Shown one piece after another: positions 44,399-55,317 of a DNA stretch of 64,000 nucleotides. Made by a program: the position numbers and the translations under genes. Numbering within the stretch: the stretch's first letter is position 1; each line of letters opens with the position of its first letter. The notes below the pieces were generated by a model that saw only the letters and a program-made list of their open reading frames with translations, had not been told where the DNA came from and ran no database searches. Source of the stretch: Aphrocallistes beatrix (lineage: Eukaryota; Porifera; Hexactinellida; Sceptrulophora; Aphrocallistidae); contig OY725492.1 in NCBI GenBank assembly GCA_963281255.1, positions 4,777,571 through 4,841,570 of the forward strand, given 5' to 3'.

Positions 44399-45084
44399 TT
44401 TCACCTTTAAAGACTCCATACAAGTTCCCAATGGCAGTCGTGCTCCACGATATTGACTCTCCCCTGTCAAGAGGAACTACGTTCTTATAATGATCTCTCT
44501 ACTCTCCAGGTATCCAGAAGCCGTAGCGATACGGACCAGGAAGTCAGCACTGTTCTTTCAGCTCTCGAGAGCGGATGGTTTACCGCCATATCTATCCGAT
44601 CGCTTTACTCTCGGAGCATACAGAATGTCACGGGCTACTAACACGAGATATTTCTAAGAATTTGTGGATACAGAAGCTACTCTCCTCTCCATCCCTTCTA
44701 CAAGGAACGGAGAAACCGAAAGTTACGTCAAGTCATTCTAGCAGACGATGAAGTAGAGGTTGGATCTCACATATTTAACCTTTTAGAAAAGCGACCGACT
44801 TTCTAAAATTTTAGCGATGAAGATAGAAATACTCCTTGACGACAATAAATTGTGACAGGAGCCACTAAGAATTCGAGGGGTACCAGGTCTTCGCGACTCG
44901 TTAATGCATATAGCAAAGTGCAGCAAGCTGAGTTCGTTTGGGAAGGGCATGAATGCGGTCCAAAGATTTTCCTGAACACTTTTGATCTCATTGATTTGAG
45001 TTATTCTTCCGCAGATAACCCTACCTTTCTAATCCTTACTATTAAAACTCGATTATTGTTTGTTTGTTTGTATATATATATATA
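44399..45084. other. Relic-rich region after N5
   Basis: 44655-44775 is the partial copy of the 28030-28309 relic, here with an open run YKERRNRKLRQVILADDEVE. 44819-44890 is KATNIP-derived. The open frame 44453-44641 has no recognisable domain. Confidence 0.4.
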
Positions 45085-45254
45085 CAGTCAACTCCGCTTA
45101 ATAGGGCCACTGTTTAATCGGGTCACTTTTGGCAGGACCGGAATAGCCCTCATACATAGAAGCTAATACAAAATATTTTCGGTTAATAGGGTCCTCCGCT
45201 TAATCGGGGCAAAATGTCTTCTGACCGATGTGACCCTATTAAGCGGAGTCGACT
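45085..45254. mobile_element. Pogo-like MITE, CAGTCGACTCCGCTTAAT family
   Basis: Starts CAGTCAACTCCGCTTAATAG and ends CTATTAAGCGGAGTCGACTA, with an internal CATAGAAGCTAATAC. Family members at 48403-48592, 48606-49108, 57458-57603, 61176-61311 and 63268-63424. Confidence 0.8.
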
Positions 45255-46062
45255 ATATCTATATATCTGTAACGAATTGATTGAAGAAACTGCCAGGGAA
45301 AGAAAGCTGATTTTTGGCATGTGGGAGTCTTTTGGCTATGGCTCGCCTAAGTTCTGAGCTCAGAGCAAAATGTCGACTCATCATGGAATTATGACGTCAT
45401 TGTCACATTTTTAAAAGTTAAGCAACACAGTTATTCGGGCATAACTCAGCCATTATAGGAGATAGAAGGCTGAAATTTTAATAGAATCTGTATACTAACA
45501 TACCTCACATATGATGCACCTATCATCACAAAATGATGACTCATCACTTTGTTATGACGTCATCATTACTCATCAAAAAAATTAAAAATCGACAAATTTG
45601 GTGATTTTTCGTGCGATATCGATTATAACAGTAGGACAGACGTATTTAGAGATGTTATTTCCCTTATAATTAATCAGTGGTGACCACAGGCGCCCAAAGG
45701 TCGCCTCTGGTGGCCACAAAGTGTCCGCCAGCCGCGCAGCGTAAGCAAGCGAAGCGCGCTTGTATGTTATTGTAATTCAAAGTAATCTTAGTCATTTAGA
45801 AGCAAGGTTGTTCTTTGCTAACACAATCATTAAGACGAACTTGGATCGCACTATGAAGAGTATTGACTAACTTGTGCTAGAGTTGTACTACTAGTTACAA
45901 AGTTTCAGTAAAGTGTGATTATTATTTCAAATAATACTTATTCGGAAACCTTAAGCTATCTTAAACACGAATTCTCTTACTGTATATTATCATCAGTATA
46001 TTACATACAACAAAAGTACGTATAATATTTCTATTCGGCACAAACTCACCTAAATCCAATCA
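45255..46062. other. Region upstream of N6
   Basis: No gene. 45690-45765 holds a GC-rich block (AAGCAAGCGAAGCGCGCTTG) that recurs elsewhere. Only the last 60 bp before N6 (TATAATATTTCTATTCGGCA to CCAATCA) match the NHL upstream cassette; the ATTGAGGTAGTATGGC half is lost. Confidence 0.5.
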
Positions 46063-47300
46063 ATGGCAACCAATATTCAAGATGTCGCCCCTTACGACAC
46101 AATCGCACATTTTGATCGCATCGCCGCTCTAATCCAACAAACCTTCAATGTCCTGATTGAGGAGCTGATCAAGAGGAGGGACACTCTCTGTCAAGAAGTG
46201 GCACAACTCCGAGATGATTTTCACAGTAAAGAATCCACTCGTGTGGCTGCGATTGAAGAGTTGGAGAGAACTCAGCAACAAATGCAGCAAATGAGCTTGA
46301 AGAGTAACATTAACCTCCCCGTTCACAAGCAAGCACAACTCATATACCAGAATGCGAGACAGCAGCTGTGTGTTCCTACCCCACTCCCCAACCTCTCCTT
46401 CTCCTGTCCCACCCTCTCCCTCCTTCAATCTCAGATAGAGCAGTTCGGGGAGGTAGTCCATCTGAAAGCACCGAAATACTCTGAGAAGAAACAACCCATC
46501 CTAACCGCTGGGAAAAAAGGGAAAAGTGATAAGCAGCTTAATGGCTGTGGACTGTCACTAGATGAAGTTAATGAGAAAGTGTATATAGCGGATTCTGTAA
46601 ACAATCGCGTACAAGTACTGTCCTTCCAAGGAGAGTTCCTATCTCACTTTGGAAAGGAAGTACTGTCCGATCCTTGGGGAATATCAGTCAGTGATGATTA
46701 CATTTTCGTTTCAGACATTGGTAATGACACGCTATTCCAGTTCAATAAGAAAAGCCACAGACTACTCAACAGAGCTGGGGGTGAGGGGAGGAATGAAGGA
46801 CAACTGTCTTGTCCACGGGGATTAAGTGTGGATTGGAGTGGAAACGTGTTTATAACTGACCAATGGAACCACAGAGTATCCGTGTTCTCTAACCTCTTAC
46901 ACTACAAGAACACTATCGGACAAGGACGCTATTTCACCCTAAAGACGTAAAACTAACGACAGATAAAGTGGTGGTGCTAGACTGTAGTCCCAACTGCATC
47001 CACTTCTTCTCCAGAAGTGGAGACCTCCTTACCTCCTGCGTGTCTCAGGAAAAAGGACATAAATGTTTGGATAATAGGCCTTCCTTCTTCTGTCTGGACT
47101 GTGAGCAGAATATCCTCGTTAGTGACTGCTTGCACCATGTGATCAAGATACTCTCTAACTCCGGAGAGCTACTACACACCATTGGAAGGAAAGGGAAAGG
47201 AATAGGAGAATTAACTGAACCATATGGTATTGCTATTTCTAAATCTGGAATTTTGTTTGTTTTGTCCTGTAATTCCAATCATCCTCTGCAATTGTTTTGA
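46063..47300 (+). pseudogene. NHL-repeat protein N6, single-base frameshift
   Basis: Full-length relative of N1, but one base is missing near 46928 (GGACAAGGACGCTAT where paralogues have GGACAAGGATCGCTAT). This breaks the frame after blade 3: the first frame stops at 46948-46950 and the remaining propeller (46968-47300) is open in another frame. The upstream cassette is also reduced. Variable-face residues include IADSVNNRV, LSDPWG, SCPRG, NRPSF and LTEPYG. Most likely a recent pseudogene; a sequencing error is possible. Confidence 0.8.
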
Positions 47301-47581
47301 ATTTATTGTTATTATTACTATTTAAGTTTTGTGATTAAAGTTATTTATAGTTAATCTTGTATCGTTTACTTTTGATCATTATTTAATAAGAACGAACAAA
47401 AAATTCAATCGCCATAGCTCCTCAACTGAACGAGTTTATTTTGAAGGAACTTCGTGTGAAGATGATAATAATGATTTGATGCTATTTTTAGTGCAACATA
47501 GAAGAGTTTCACCTTAAATGTATATTCTAAATTTATCCCACCAGGTTCTAAATTTAAACTGAATCAATTTAATACAATCAA

Positions 47582-49383
47582 TCAAATGGTGCAATAGTTT
47601 GCGCAATACGACGCTTCTAGGTCCCGAGTGGCACCAGGTGGCAGAAGGAGAGGGTCCAGACTTATGGTTGGGTCTCGAGTCATCGGAAGAGATTCCAGCT
47701 GTCTCGCTCTCTGCAGACACTGCGTGACTAGAATGAGCAGCGACTCTTCCACGTTGATTAGTCTCTTGGCACTCGTTTCTACGTAGTCCAGGAGATGTCG
47801 CTCTCTTAGAGACTATAAGGGGTAATTGGAATGTGAGGTTAATAGGAACTATACTCTGTAGCCAGGATTGCATCCTAGGCAACCCTTCTTATGGAAATTC
47901 TTTAACTTAGTTACAGTTTTAGTAGAATTTTGTTTAAAATTCGCTTTGTAACTAAAAATTTCTTGTGAGAGAACGAATTGACATGGAATACCAATCTTAT
48001 CAATGCAGTATCAATAGAATATTGTATCCTCGGAATTTGAGAATGTGGGACAGTTACACTTACCTCTATGTCAAATGGTTCCACTTTAACATCAAGATCA
48101 CACTTGTTCCCAATCAGGATCATAGATGCATCTCCGTTGCTAAGGAATGTAGATATGTGTTGAATATAGAATATCTAAATGGTTCAATTGTAGTGCTACA
48201 CTCACCCTTTCTCTTCAAACTCTCTTAACCAGATGCTGCTCACATTCTCGAATGTGATTGGTCGGTTCAGATCGAACACGAATAGGACTCCGTGTGCGTC
48301 TCTGAAATAAGTCCGCGTTAAAGCGAGGAACCTCTCTTCCCCAGCTGTGTCCCATAGCTGTAGCTAAAAATAGAATAACTAAAATTAGCGTGTCATGTAT
48401 AGCAGTCGACTCCGCTTAATAGGGTCACATCGGTCAGAGGACATTTTGCCCCGATTAAGCGGAGAATCCTATTAACCGAAAGTATTTGTATTAGCTTCTA
48501 TGTGTGAGGAATAGCTCTCACACATAGAAGCTAATAGGTCCTGCCAAAAGTGTCCCGATTAAACAGTTGACCCTATTAAGCGGAATCGACTGTATAATTA
48601 TCCTGCAGGTGACTCCGTTTAATCGGGACACTTTGGTCCCGGATATTTTGTCCTGATTAAGCGGAATTTCCAATTAACCGATTAAATTTAGTATTAGCTT
48701 CTATGCAGTGTTTCCCTTAGTATTGGAAAGCAAGTTGATTTTGCAATTTTTGTGCGGTTTATTCAGGTTAATTCCATTATTTAACAACAAATCTCGTTAT
48801 TCGACAAACTAAGCGTGCTAAATAGCGCTTAACGCGCTGGGCGGGAAAGACTGCTTCTGTGTACAGCAGTGGTTCCCAATTGGTGGTCTGTGGCCCATGT
48901 GGGGCCGCAGGACTCAATGTATGGCGCCATTTGATCAATTAGGAATTATCTGCAATAATACATTTTCATATAAAATTGACAATTTTTTGGGCCCATCAAT
49001 ATCGCTGCAGGTCCAAATGAGGGCCTTCTGGTAGCGAACGTTGGAAACTACTGACGTATAGGAACATTCCGTTCCTGGAGACTTGTCCCGATTAAGCGGA
49101 GTCGACTGTATTTATAACCAGTATAGATATCTAATAAATACTGCTAGAAATGAGGAGATTATAAAGATGACGTAGGGGTCAGGGTAACAAATACTTTGGA
49201 CCAGATCCGTACTTTTATTTTCTTTCCTTCTATCTCCATGTCTCTGAGGTGGAAGTCGAACCCGATTGTTCCAGCTGTCGTTTCTTTGAAGTTAGCCAGC
49301 GTGAGGCGACCAATCAGCGAACTCTTCCCAACCATCTTGTCCCCCAGCACGATTATCTTGAAGGTGTAGTCGTAGGTGTCCAT
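47582..49383 (-). CDS. Rab-family small GTPase
   Basis: Four exons on the minus strand: 49383-49213, 48363-48206, 48139-48064 and 47812-47582, with matching phases, encode 211 aa. G-box motifs are all present: GDKMVGKS (G1), TIGFDF with the switch-I Thr (G2), WDTAGEE (G3), NKCD (G4) and ETSAK (G5). This places it with Rab GTPases of membrane traffic; the subfamily is not clear to me. The C-terminus ends SYCANYCTI, so it has two cysteines but no standard CC, CXC or CaaX end. Intron 1 (48364-49212) is packed with nested transposons. It is divergent from snurportin with 180 bp between start codons. Confidence 0.88.
48403..48592. mobile_element. Pogo-like MITE (CAGTCGACTCCGC family) in Rab intron
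   Basis: Complete: starts CAGTCGACTCCGCTTAATAG and ends CTATTAAGCGGAATCGACTG. It begins about 40 bp from the exon 2 acceptor. Confidence 0.82.
48706..48853. mobile_element. hAT-type MITE, CAGTGTTTCCC family
   Basis: Ends CAGTGTTTCCCTTAG and CGGGAAAGACTG in inverted orientation, flanked by CTTCTATG (left) and CTTCTGTG (right), an 8-bp duplication with one mismatch. Related ends at 54462 and 58664. Confidence 0.78.
48867..49053. mobile_element. hAT-like MITE, CAGTGGTTCCCAA family
   Basis: Starts CAGTGGTTCCCAATTGGTGG and ends GTTGGAAACTACTG. The flanking octamers GTGTACAG and ACGTATAG are similar, consistent with a decayed duplication. Same terminus type as 19598-19758. Confidence 0.65.
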
Positions 49384-49563
49384 TGGTGGCTAAAAAGTGT
49401 CCTAATGTGTCGGATTGGGAGTTACAACAAATAAACCAGGGATTTGAATAAATAATAAGATCACGCTGATAAACGAAATTAATTTAATTAAATTCAGTTT
49501 CAGTTTCAGTTAGCAGCCCAACTTAATACACATTACACATTCCAACGTCACAGATCAGTAACT
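49384..49563. promoter_or_regulatory. Bidirectional intergenic promoter, Rab / snurportin
   Basis: Only 180 bp separate the divergent start codons. Contains a CAGTTTCAGTTTCAGTT direct repeat at 49493-49510. Both genes are housekeeping-type, so a shared promoter is likely; no further elements were identified. Confidence 0.5.
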
Positions 49564-52500
49564 ATGGCAGAAGTGGATTCCGGTGTCGCTAGTCTCATTG
49601 GCCAATTGGAGGCGACACCTAAGTTGTCCTCGCGTCCCTACAAGACCCCTCGTGCCACTTCTGAGCAGGACAAGAAGAGAAGCGAAACTTTGGCCAATCA
49701 GCGTCGAAAGCGAACGGAGCTCTTCGACGCTGGGCGCCAAATCCCACCTGTTCTAAATATAGAACACGCACATCAGCTGATGATGTCTGAGTGGCTGCAA
49801 GATGTGCCATGTGACTTCGACACCTCTTGGCGCATGGTGGTCTGTCCCATCGGCAAGCGTTCATTGGTCATTGCGAAAGGTGGAGTGACGAAAGTATATA
49901 CGCGAAAAGGTGTGTGCGTGAATAAATTCCAATCTGCCCTTCCCGGAGGTGGGAGAGGGTCCTACAAGGAGATCACGGTCCTAGATGCCATTTTCTGTTG
50001 CGATCAGCTGACTTACTTCGTGATGGATATCATGGTATGGAATGCACACACTTATTATGACTGTGAAACTGAATTCAGGTTTGTTTGTTTGTTTGTTTGT
50101 TTGTTTGTTTGTTTGTGTGTTTGTTTGTTTGTTGTTTGTTTATATTTCTTGTTTACTCCATTCTATTTATAGATTCTACTGGTTACGCACCAAGCTAGAT
50201 GAGACACCAGCCGTCTCAGAAGTAAGCAAGCAGAATCGATACATTTTCACACCTCTCGACTCCTACCCGTGCCAACGCGACACATTACGCGCCATTCTCT
50301 CCCATCCTCTGCCACACAGCATAGATGGACTCCTCTTCTTCCACATTCAAGCCCACTACACGGCTGGAGTCACTCCACTCGCTCTATGGCTAACAGCGGA
50401 TATGGCGGAAGAGAGAATAGGGTGTGTTCTCCTCTCATAAGCAAACTGATAAGTAAACAAACAAACAAACAAACAAACAAACAAACAAACAATGCACTTG
50501 GACTTTTTGGTTATTAAGTGAGCTTCTTCACTCCATTATTTTATAGAAAATTACCTGAAATTAGGAATGGAAATACTCTCATACTACTACACCATAACAC
50601 CTTTGATACTTGACTGTTGCGTAGATCCGTGAGATTCTTAAACTGCATAACCATGGATTATTTGTACAGTAGAATCGTGAGATTTCGTTTTGCTTACTCA
50701 AATGGACTTGTGGTTCAATAGGTTTAAGCGTAACTTCTTAACTTTCGCCACCAAATTGTGGCACACGACACAATAGACTATGATAAAACTCCAATGGACC
50801 ATGGATTAATTTTATTTTGCATGTAGTATAAGAATTCATGGATCTACGCAACCATCCTACTTATTACCCCTGATCCACTAACATGGGATTATCTAGGATT
50901 TCCCTTTTTGAAGGTGATGGAGATTACATGGTACCCAAACAGGGTTTATCTTGTAATTACAGGGGAGTGGTAACCTTGGCTCCTCGGACGATACAGACTG
51001 GAACTTGAGTGTCTCAGTCGATCCCCTAGATAACCCCTGTCCAATAACAATAGTCTACTGTACTAAAAACTCTCTCAGGAAGGTAAACGGGTGATAGTTG
51101 CTAAATTTAGAATCTTATAAGCGCTTCAAGAATGCTAGCTATAATATGCTAGGAAGCAATGAGATTTAATTCTCATTTTTGACAGTTGAGATATTTTTGA
51201 TAGACTTTAACCTAAGGAACTGTATCACCACTCTTTGGATCCGCCATTAATAAACAAACATTCCATTTCATATTTATTAATATAGAGTAGGCATTTATTT
51301 GTACATTGCAAAGCTGTCATTCATTGTAAAACAGCTGATCAAACGTCTAGCTGTACGGTTAGTACATCTTCCTTACTTTCCTGTTTAGCTTGTCCAGTTT
51401 GCTGTTTACATTTTCTTGTTTATCGGAAATTCTGTCCAGCTGCACATTCGAATCGTCGATCTGATCTCCAAGTTTGAGCGCCATATCGCTCAGCATATCC
51501 AAACCGGAATCAAGTTGGTCTAGGTTCCGGTCTATGACATTCTTTGGTTCCGAATAGCCGCTCCTAGCAACCTGTGGAATGTAGGGTGGTGTCTCTTCGA
51601 TTGTGGAAGCGGGGATGTTATTTTTAGTATCATTCTTTGTGGTTTTGTCGCGTTTGAAATAGTTGATGACTCCACCGAATACTGTCTGTACATTGGTCAG
51701 CGTTCTGGAGAGAATTGGAACTAAGATTAGTATAGTTCCGATTTGAACGGAAGTTATTCTCAATATTAACTTATTTAACCTCAGAGATGCAAGGGATTAT
51801 AAAGGAGCGAGAGACGTTCCTTCAAGCGTATGGTTTTAAGCCTGAAAGTGTTTAGGACCGTCAAAATTCAGAATACAATCAGGGTCGCTTATTGTGAACC
51901 ACCAGGGGACCAAAAATCTGTTCATAATAGAGATACTTCATATTAAGCGAATTTGATTCAATACAAATCCTATCTAAAAAATGAAATTGGGACCAGGAGG
52001 TTAGTTCATAATAAACGAATGTTCATATTAAGCGACCCTGACTGTATTATCCAATTTCAGTGCCGGCTCCACGGTTTTAGAAATGGTCCGATTTTTACCT
52101 AACCAACCGGACCACTTTTGAAAGGAGATCCGATTAGAATCGTTCCAACCGTACCAGTGGCGCCGGCCCTGAATTTACACTGTATTATAGTGCTATTTAT
52201 AGATTTAGGCATATTAAAATGTATTGGTTTGAGACAAGGAGCGTATCTATGTTTTACAATGAATGGCAGCTTTGCTGTATAATACCTTGTCTCACATATT
52301 TATCCTGATGACGTCACGCGCTATATAAACAGACCAATACTTGATAAGGTTTGGCTAACTCGCGACAATGCTCAGAATTATGGTGGTTTAGCGCCACATT
52401 TTGGTGACATCATCAAGCCACCAAATGTGTCGCGCATTCGTGATGACTGACCTATCAGATTTCTCACAGGTGGCCTCTATCTTGTCCAGGTTCTTCTCCA

Positions 52501-54343
52501 CTCGGTCCAGCTGTTCTTTCTGTCCCTCTAGCTCCTTAGCAGCGTCTGCACCGCATTGGTATGCCTCTTCGAGGTGGCGCAAGCTACGTGTTGTGCTCTC
52601 TGCCATTCTGTCTTCGTAGGCAGATATCTGGACCTCGTACGCCTCCATTTCCTTTCTCTGCCAATCGTAGCTCATCCCTAATGTGGAACTATGATATGGA
52701 ACTGAGATTATTTTTAGAATACAATCGTATCAAGAATTGTAGGCATAGCAATAGCGAATAATCCATAACTTTATAATTATGTTTTTTTTAATTTTTTGAA
52801 ATCTACTCTCTCTCTACTCTAAACAAAATATTGAGTTTCAAGATCAGATTTCTTGCCCCAATTTATTCTAGTCTCTAGTATTTCGTGCCCTCCCCAGGAT
52901 TTAATAATCGACATTTTTTATATTTTGCATTTATTTTGTCTAAATTTGAGGAATCTGGGCATCTTATGAGACAAGTACTGTCTACTAGGTCTTCGTCCCT
53001 AGACCCAATGGGGTGCTTATAGTGCTCCCAGACCCCCAGTAGGGTACTGTACCCCAAATCAGAAACCTGACCCACTCTGAAACCCCTAGAGTAAAGTCCT
53101 GGTGAACTCTTATGTTAGAGAATATACTTATGAAATATGGAATATAGAGCTGTAACTTTCGTCCATTCTGAATTAACTGTGGACTGATTTGTATGGGGAA
53201 TCGGAATAAGACCTAAAATTGAAGGGAGAGCGAAAGTGAGCACTTTGGAGAGTGATATGTATAAGAACTAGTGAAAGGGAGCATTTTAGGTTTGAAATAG
53301 TGTCGAATTGAGTGTGAATGTGGCATTTTAGGTCTTATTCCGGCGATTCATTTGTACCTGATACGATTAAATCCGTATCAAGTACATACTTGTAGATATT
53401 GTATTTATCAAAACCATTTAAATGCATGGTACGGGGTAGCTAACTTCTCAACGTTTAGTGAGCATATTTCAATCCAAAGCTATTAGGCGCTGTGGTAAAG
53501 CTTAAAAATATGGAAACCAACCTATTTTCACAGGGCTGTAGCCACCGGTTCGGTTTGATGGTTGGTCAGTTTGAAACTTTTGACCAATTTATCTTCAAAA
53601 GGATCATTCTGTACGATCGGACTGGTTTCAAACTGGCCATTTTTTTGTCTCAACTGGACCACTTCACACCTGACCACAGCCTTGCTTCATGTATAGTTCA
53701 TGAATTCCCAGATTAACTAAATAGTAATGATAATTTTTTGATAGGAATCTATGTAGGAATTTTATAGATGTTCCTAATCAAAATTCTGCATGAATTCTGA
53801 TGAAAATCTGGTCTCTTTGAAACATATCTTAACCTTTAACTCATTCTCAATATGTATATAATTATTGAATTATAAAAATAATAAATGTGTTTTTGAAAAT
53901 AATATATTACAATTCAGTACTGCCACTTTATATTAAGAATAAATGCAATCCAGTACTTAGGTAAATGATTGGTTCATGAGGGTTTGTCCGCTTAATTATC
54001 CTCTGACGACATTTACAATAATATACTGCATAATTCTATTCAATAGTTTTCTAAGAGCTAACTTCAATTACTACGTACGTATATTGTGCAGTTATTGTAC
54101 ACAGTATTATTATAGTGATGTACGTGTTTTATAATTAGCTCTTGTTCTATTTTTAGGATAGTTCCAACGCAGGAATTCCTGTCGAGTAAGTTCCCCAACA
54201 GTTCCGTAAAGAAACAGAAGAAGTCACACTCACACAGACACACCATGGATACGGATTCCACTGAGGAATGTATGAGTGCGAATAGCTCTGGAACTATGAC
54301 GGTTCCAGATTCAGAATTTGGTGAAGAAATGAGTGATTACTGA
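49564..54343 (+). CDS. SNUPN: Snurportin-1 (m3G-cap snRNP import adaptor)
   Basis: Three exons: 49564-50078, 50173-50421 and 54157-54343, all with phase-2 junctions, giving 316 aa. Matches snurportin in order: a basic importin-beta-binding N-terminus (residues about 20-60, KTPRATSEQDKKRSE then RRKRTELFD); the cap-binding core with LMMSEWLQDVP, VVCPIGKRSLVIAKGG, LPGGGRGSYKEITVLDAIF, YYDCETEFRFYW and DGLLFFHIQAHYTAG; and ERIG-IVP across the last junction. The final exon adds a lysine-rich and acidic tail ending at 54343. Snurportin binds trimethylguanosine-capped U snRNPs and importin-beta for nuclear import. Intron 2 is 3.7 kb and contains SNAP29 on the opposite strand. Slightly shorter than the human protein (360 aa). 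Confidence 0.92.
50079..50150. repeat. (GTTT)n microsatellite forming snurportin intron 1
   Basis: GTTTGTTT repeats begin right at the donor GT and fill most of the 94-bp intron. Confidence 0.9.
50453..50492. repeat. (AAAC)n microsatellite in snurportin intron 2
   Basis: Ten CAAA units just downstream of the exon 2 donor. Confidence 0.9.
50493..51358. other. Snurportin intron 2, downstream of SNAP29
   Basis: AT-rich, no gene. 50745-50776 has an inverted-repeat-like ACCAAATTGTGGCACACGAC related to the AAATTGTGTCG blocks near NHL genes. Confidence 0.5.
51359..52675 (-). CDS. SNAP29: SNAP29-like Qbc-SNARE nested in snurportin intron
   Basis: Two exons on the minus strand: 52675-52452 and 51704-51359. 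The donor is GTCAGT, the acceptor CTCCAG, phase 2, giving 189 aa. The first SNARE helix is STTRSLRHLEEAYQCGADAA then KELEGQKEQLDRVEKNLDKI. The splice restores the family spacing to the linker VFGGVINYFKR, which matches SNAP29 (VFGGLVNYFK). The second SNARE helix is IDRNLDQLDSGLDMLSDMAL to VNSKLDKLNRKVRKM. No Cys-rich palmitoylation cluster is present, as expected for SNAP29 and unlike SNAP25. It would pair with a syntaxin and an R-SNARE in fusion, including autophagosome fusion in known systems. The linker is shorter than in human SNAP29 (258 aa). Confidence 0.9.
51876..52044. mobile_element. MITE, CAGTCAGGGTCGCTTA family, in SNAP29 intron
   Basis: Starts CAATCAGGGTCGCTTATTGT and ends ATTAAGCGACCCTGACTG, flanked by TA-type sites. 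Copies at 55150-55317 and 58965-59135. Confidence 0.8.
52700..54156. other. Remainder of snurportin intron 2
   Basis: No further gene. 52985-53090 reads CCCAATGGGGTGCTTATAGT and similar, possibly an old interspersed repeat. The open frame 53492-53716 has no recognisable features. Confidence 0.45.
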
Positions 54344-54461
54344 ATTTATTTTTCAACTTTAATAATGGATGTTTCTGATTCAATAAATACACTTTGAAAT
54401 GATCTTATCTGTGTGGGTTGGTGGAGAGATTAATACCGCCAAATCTTAGAATAAGTGGAAT

Positions 54462-54838
54462 CAGTGTTTCCCGTAGAACTCGTTAAGCTCGCTATTTAAC
54501 GCGCTAGTTTGTCGAATAACGTGCTTTTGTCGTTAAATACCGTAAATTGAAGCGACTTTGGCTTTAATTAAGAGGTTGCTTTGTCCCACAATAGCGATTC
54601 TCATAAAATATACTCAAACTTAGAAATACTGCGGTTTAATACCTTTGGATATATTGAGAGTTTCATTCAACATATTATCAATGTGATTACATTGATTCAT
54701 AAGTTTGAGTATATTTATTAAATTGCTATTGTGGGACAAAGCAACCTCTTAAGGCCAAAGTCATCCCAGTTTACGGTAATGCTATTTAACCGAATAAACT
54801 GCACAAACATTGAAATTGACGCACTTTCCAATAATCCT
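54462..54838. mobile_element. hAT-type (CAGTGTTTCCC) element carrying an inserted foldback MITE
   Basis: Outer element starts CAGTGTTTCCCGTAGAACTC; its right half GAAATTGACGCACTTTCCAA matches the 58600-58675 copy, which ends AGGGAAACACTG. The inner element 54539-54778 (ACCGTAAATTG to CAGTTTACGGTA) is the same MITE as in the MOXD1-like introns. Confidence 0.65.
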
Positions 54839-55149
54839 CCACTAAGTGATATCCTCACAGTGAGGTAACATTAATCTACAAATGCAGACTAGAGTAATCG
54901 ATGATTGGTTCACGCAAACATTCTTTGAAATTAAGAAAAATTCCCTAACTTTACAGTAGTTTCCAAAGCACAAAGAAAGATTAGATTTCAAATAGGATAT
55001 CTTTATGATGGTAACCTGAGAATACCTTAGATTGAAGTGGTTGCTAGGGAAACTACTGGAGATTTAGGGAATTTGATTCTGGTTTATTTAGTATGGTGGA
55101 ATCTTATATTTTTTCGAAAATAATCCTTGTTGGTGAATCCAATTGAATA

Positions 55150-55317
55150 CAGTCAGGACTGCTTAATGTGAACATTCATTATTATGAACTACCTCCTGGT
55201 CCCAATTTCATTTTTTAGTTAGGATTTGTATTGAATCAAGTTCGCTTAATATGAAGTATCTCTATTATGAACATATTTTTTGATCCCCTGGTGGTTCACA
55301 ATAAGCGACCCTGACTG
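55150..55317. mobile_element. MITE, CAGTCAGGGTCGCTTA family
   Basis: CAGTCAGGACTGCTTAATGT at the left and AAGCGACCCTGACTG at the right, TA flanks. Confidence 0.8.

Larger units (their letters stand above)
48606..49108. mobile_element. Pogo-like MITE interrupted by two hAT elements
   Basis: The left part is 48606-48705 (CAGGTGACTCCGTTTAATCG to TTAGCTTCTATG). The right part is about 49062-49108 (TTCCTGGAGACTTGTCCC to GAGTCGACTG). The gap is filled by the hAT elements 48706-48853 and 48867-49053. Uninterrupted relatives are 57458-57603 and 61176-61311. Confidence 0.75.

Noticed and set aside
53492..53716. 74-residue open frame in snurportin intron 2
   Set aside because: No recognisable domain, no splice or promoter support; consistent with chance in intronic DNA.
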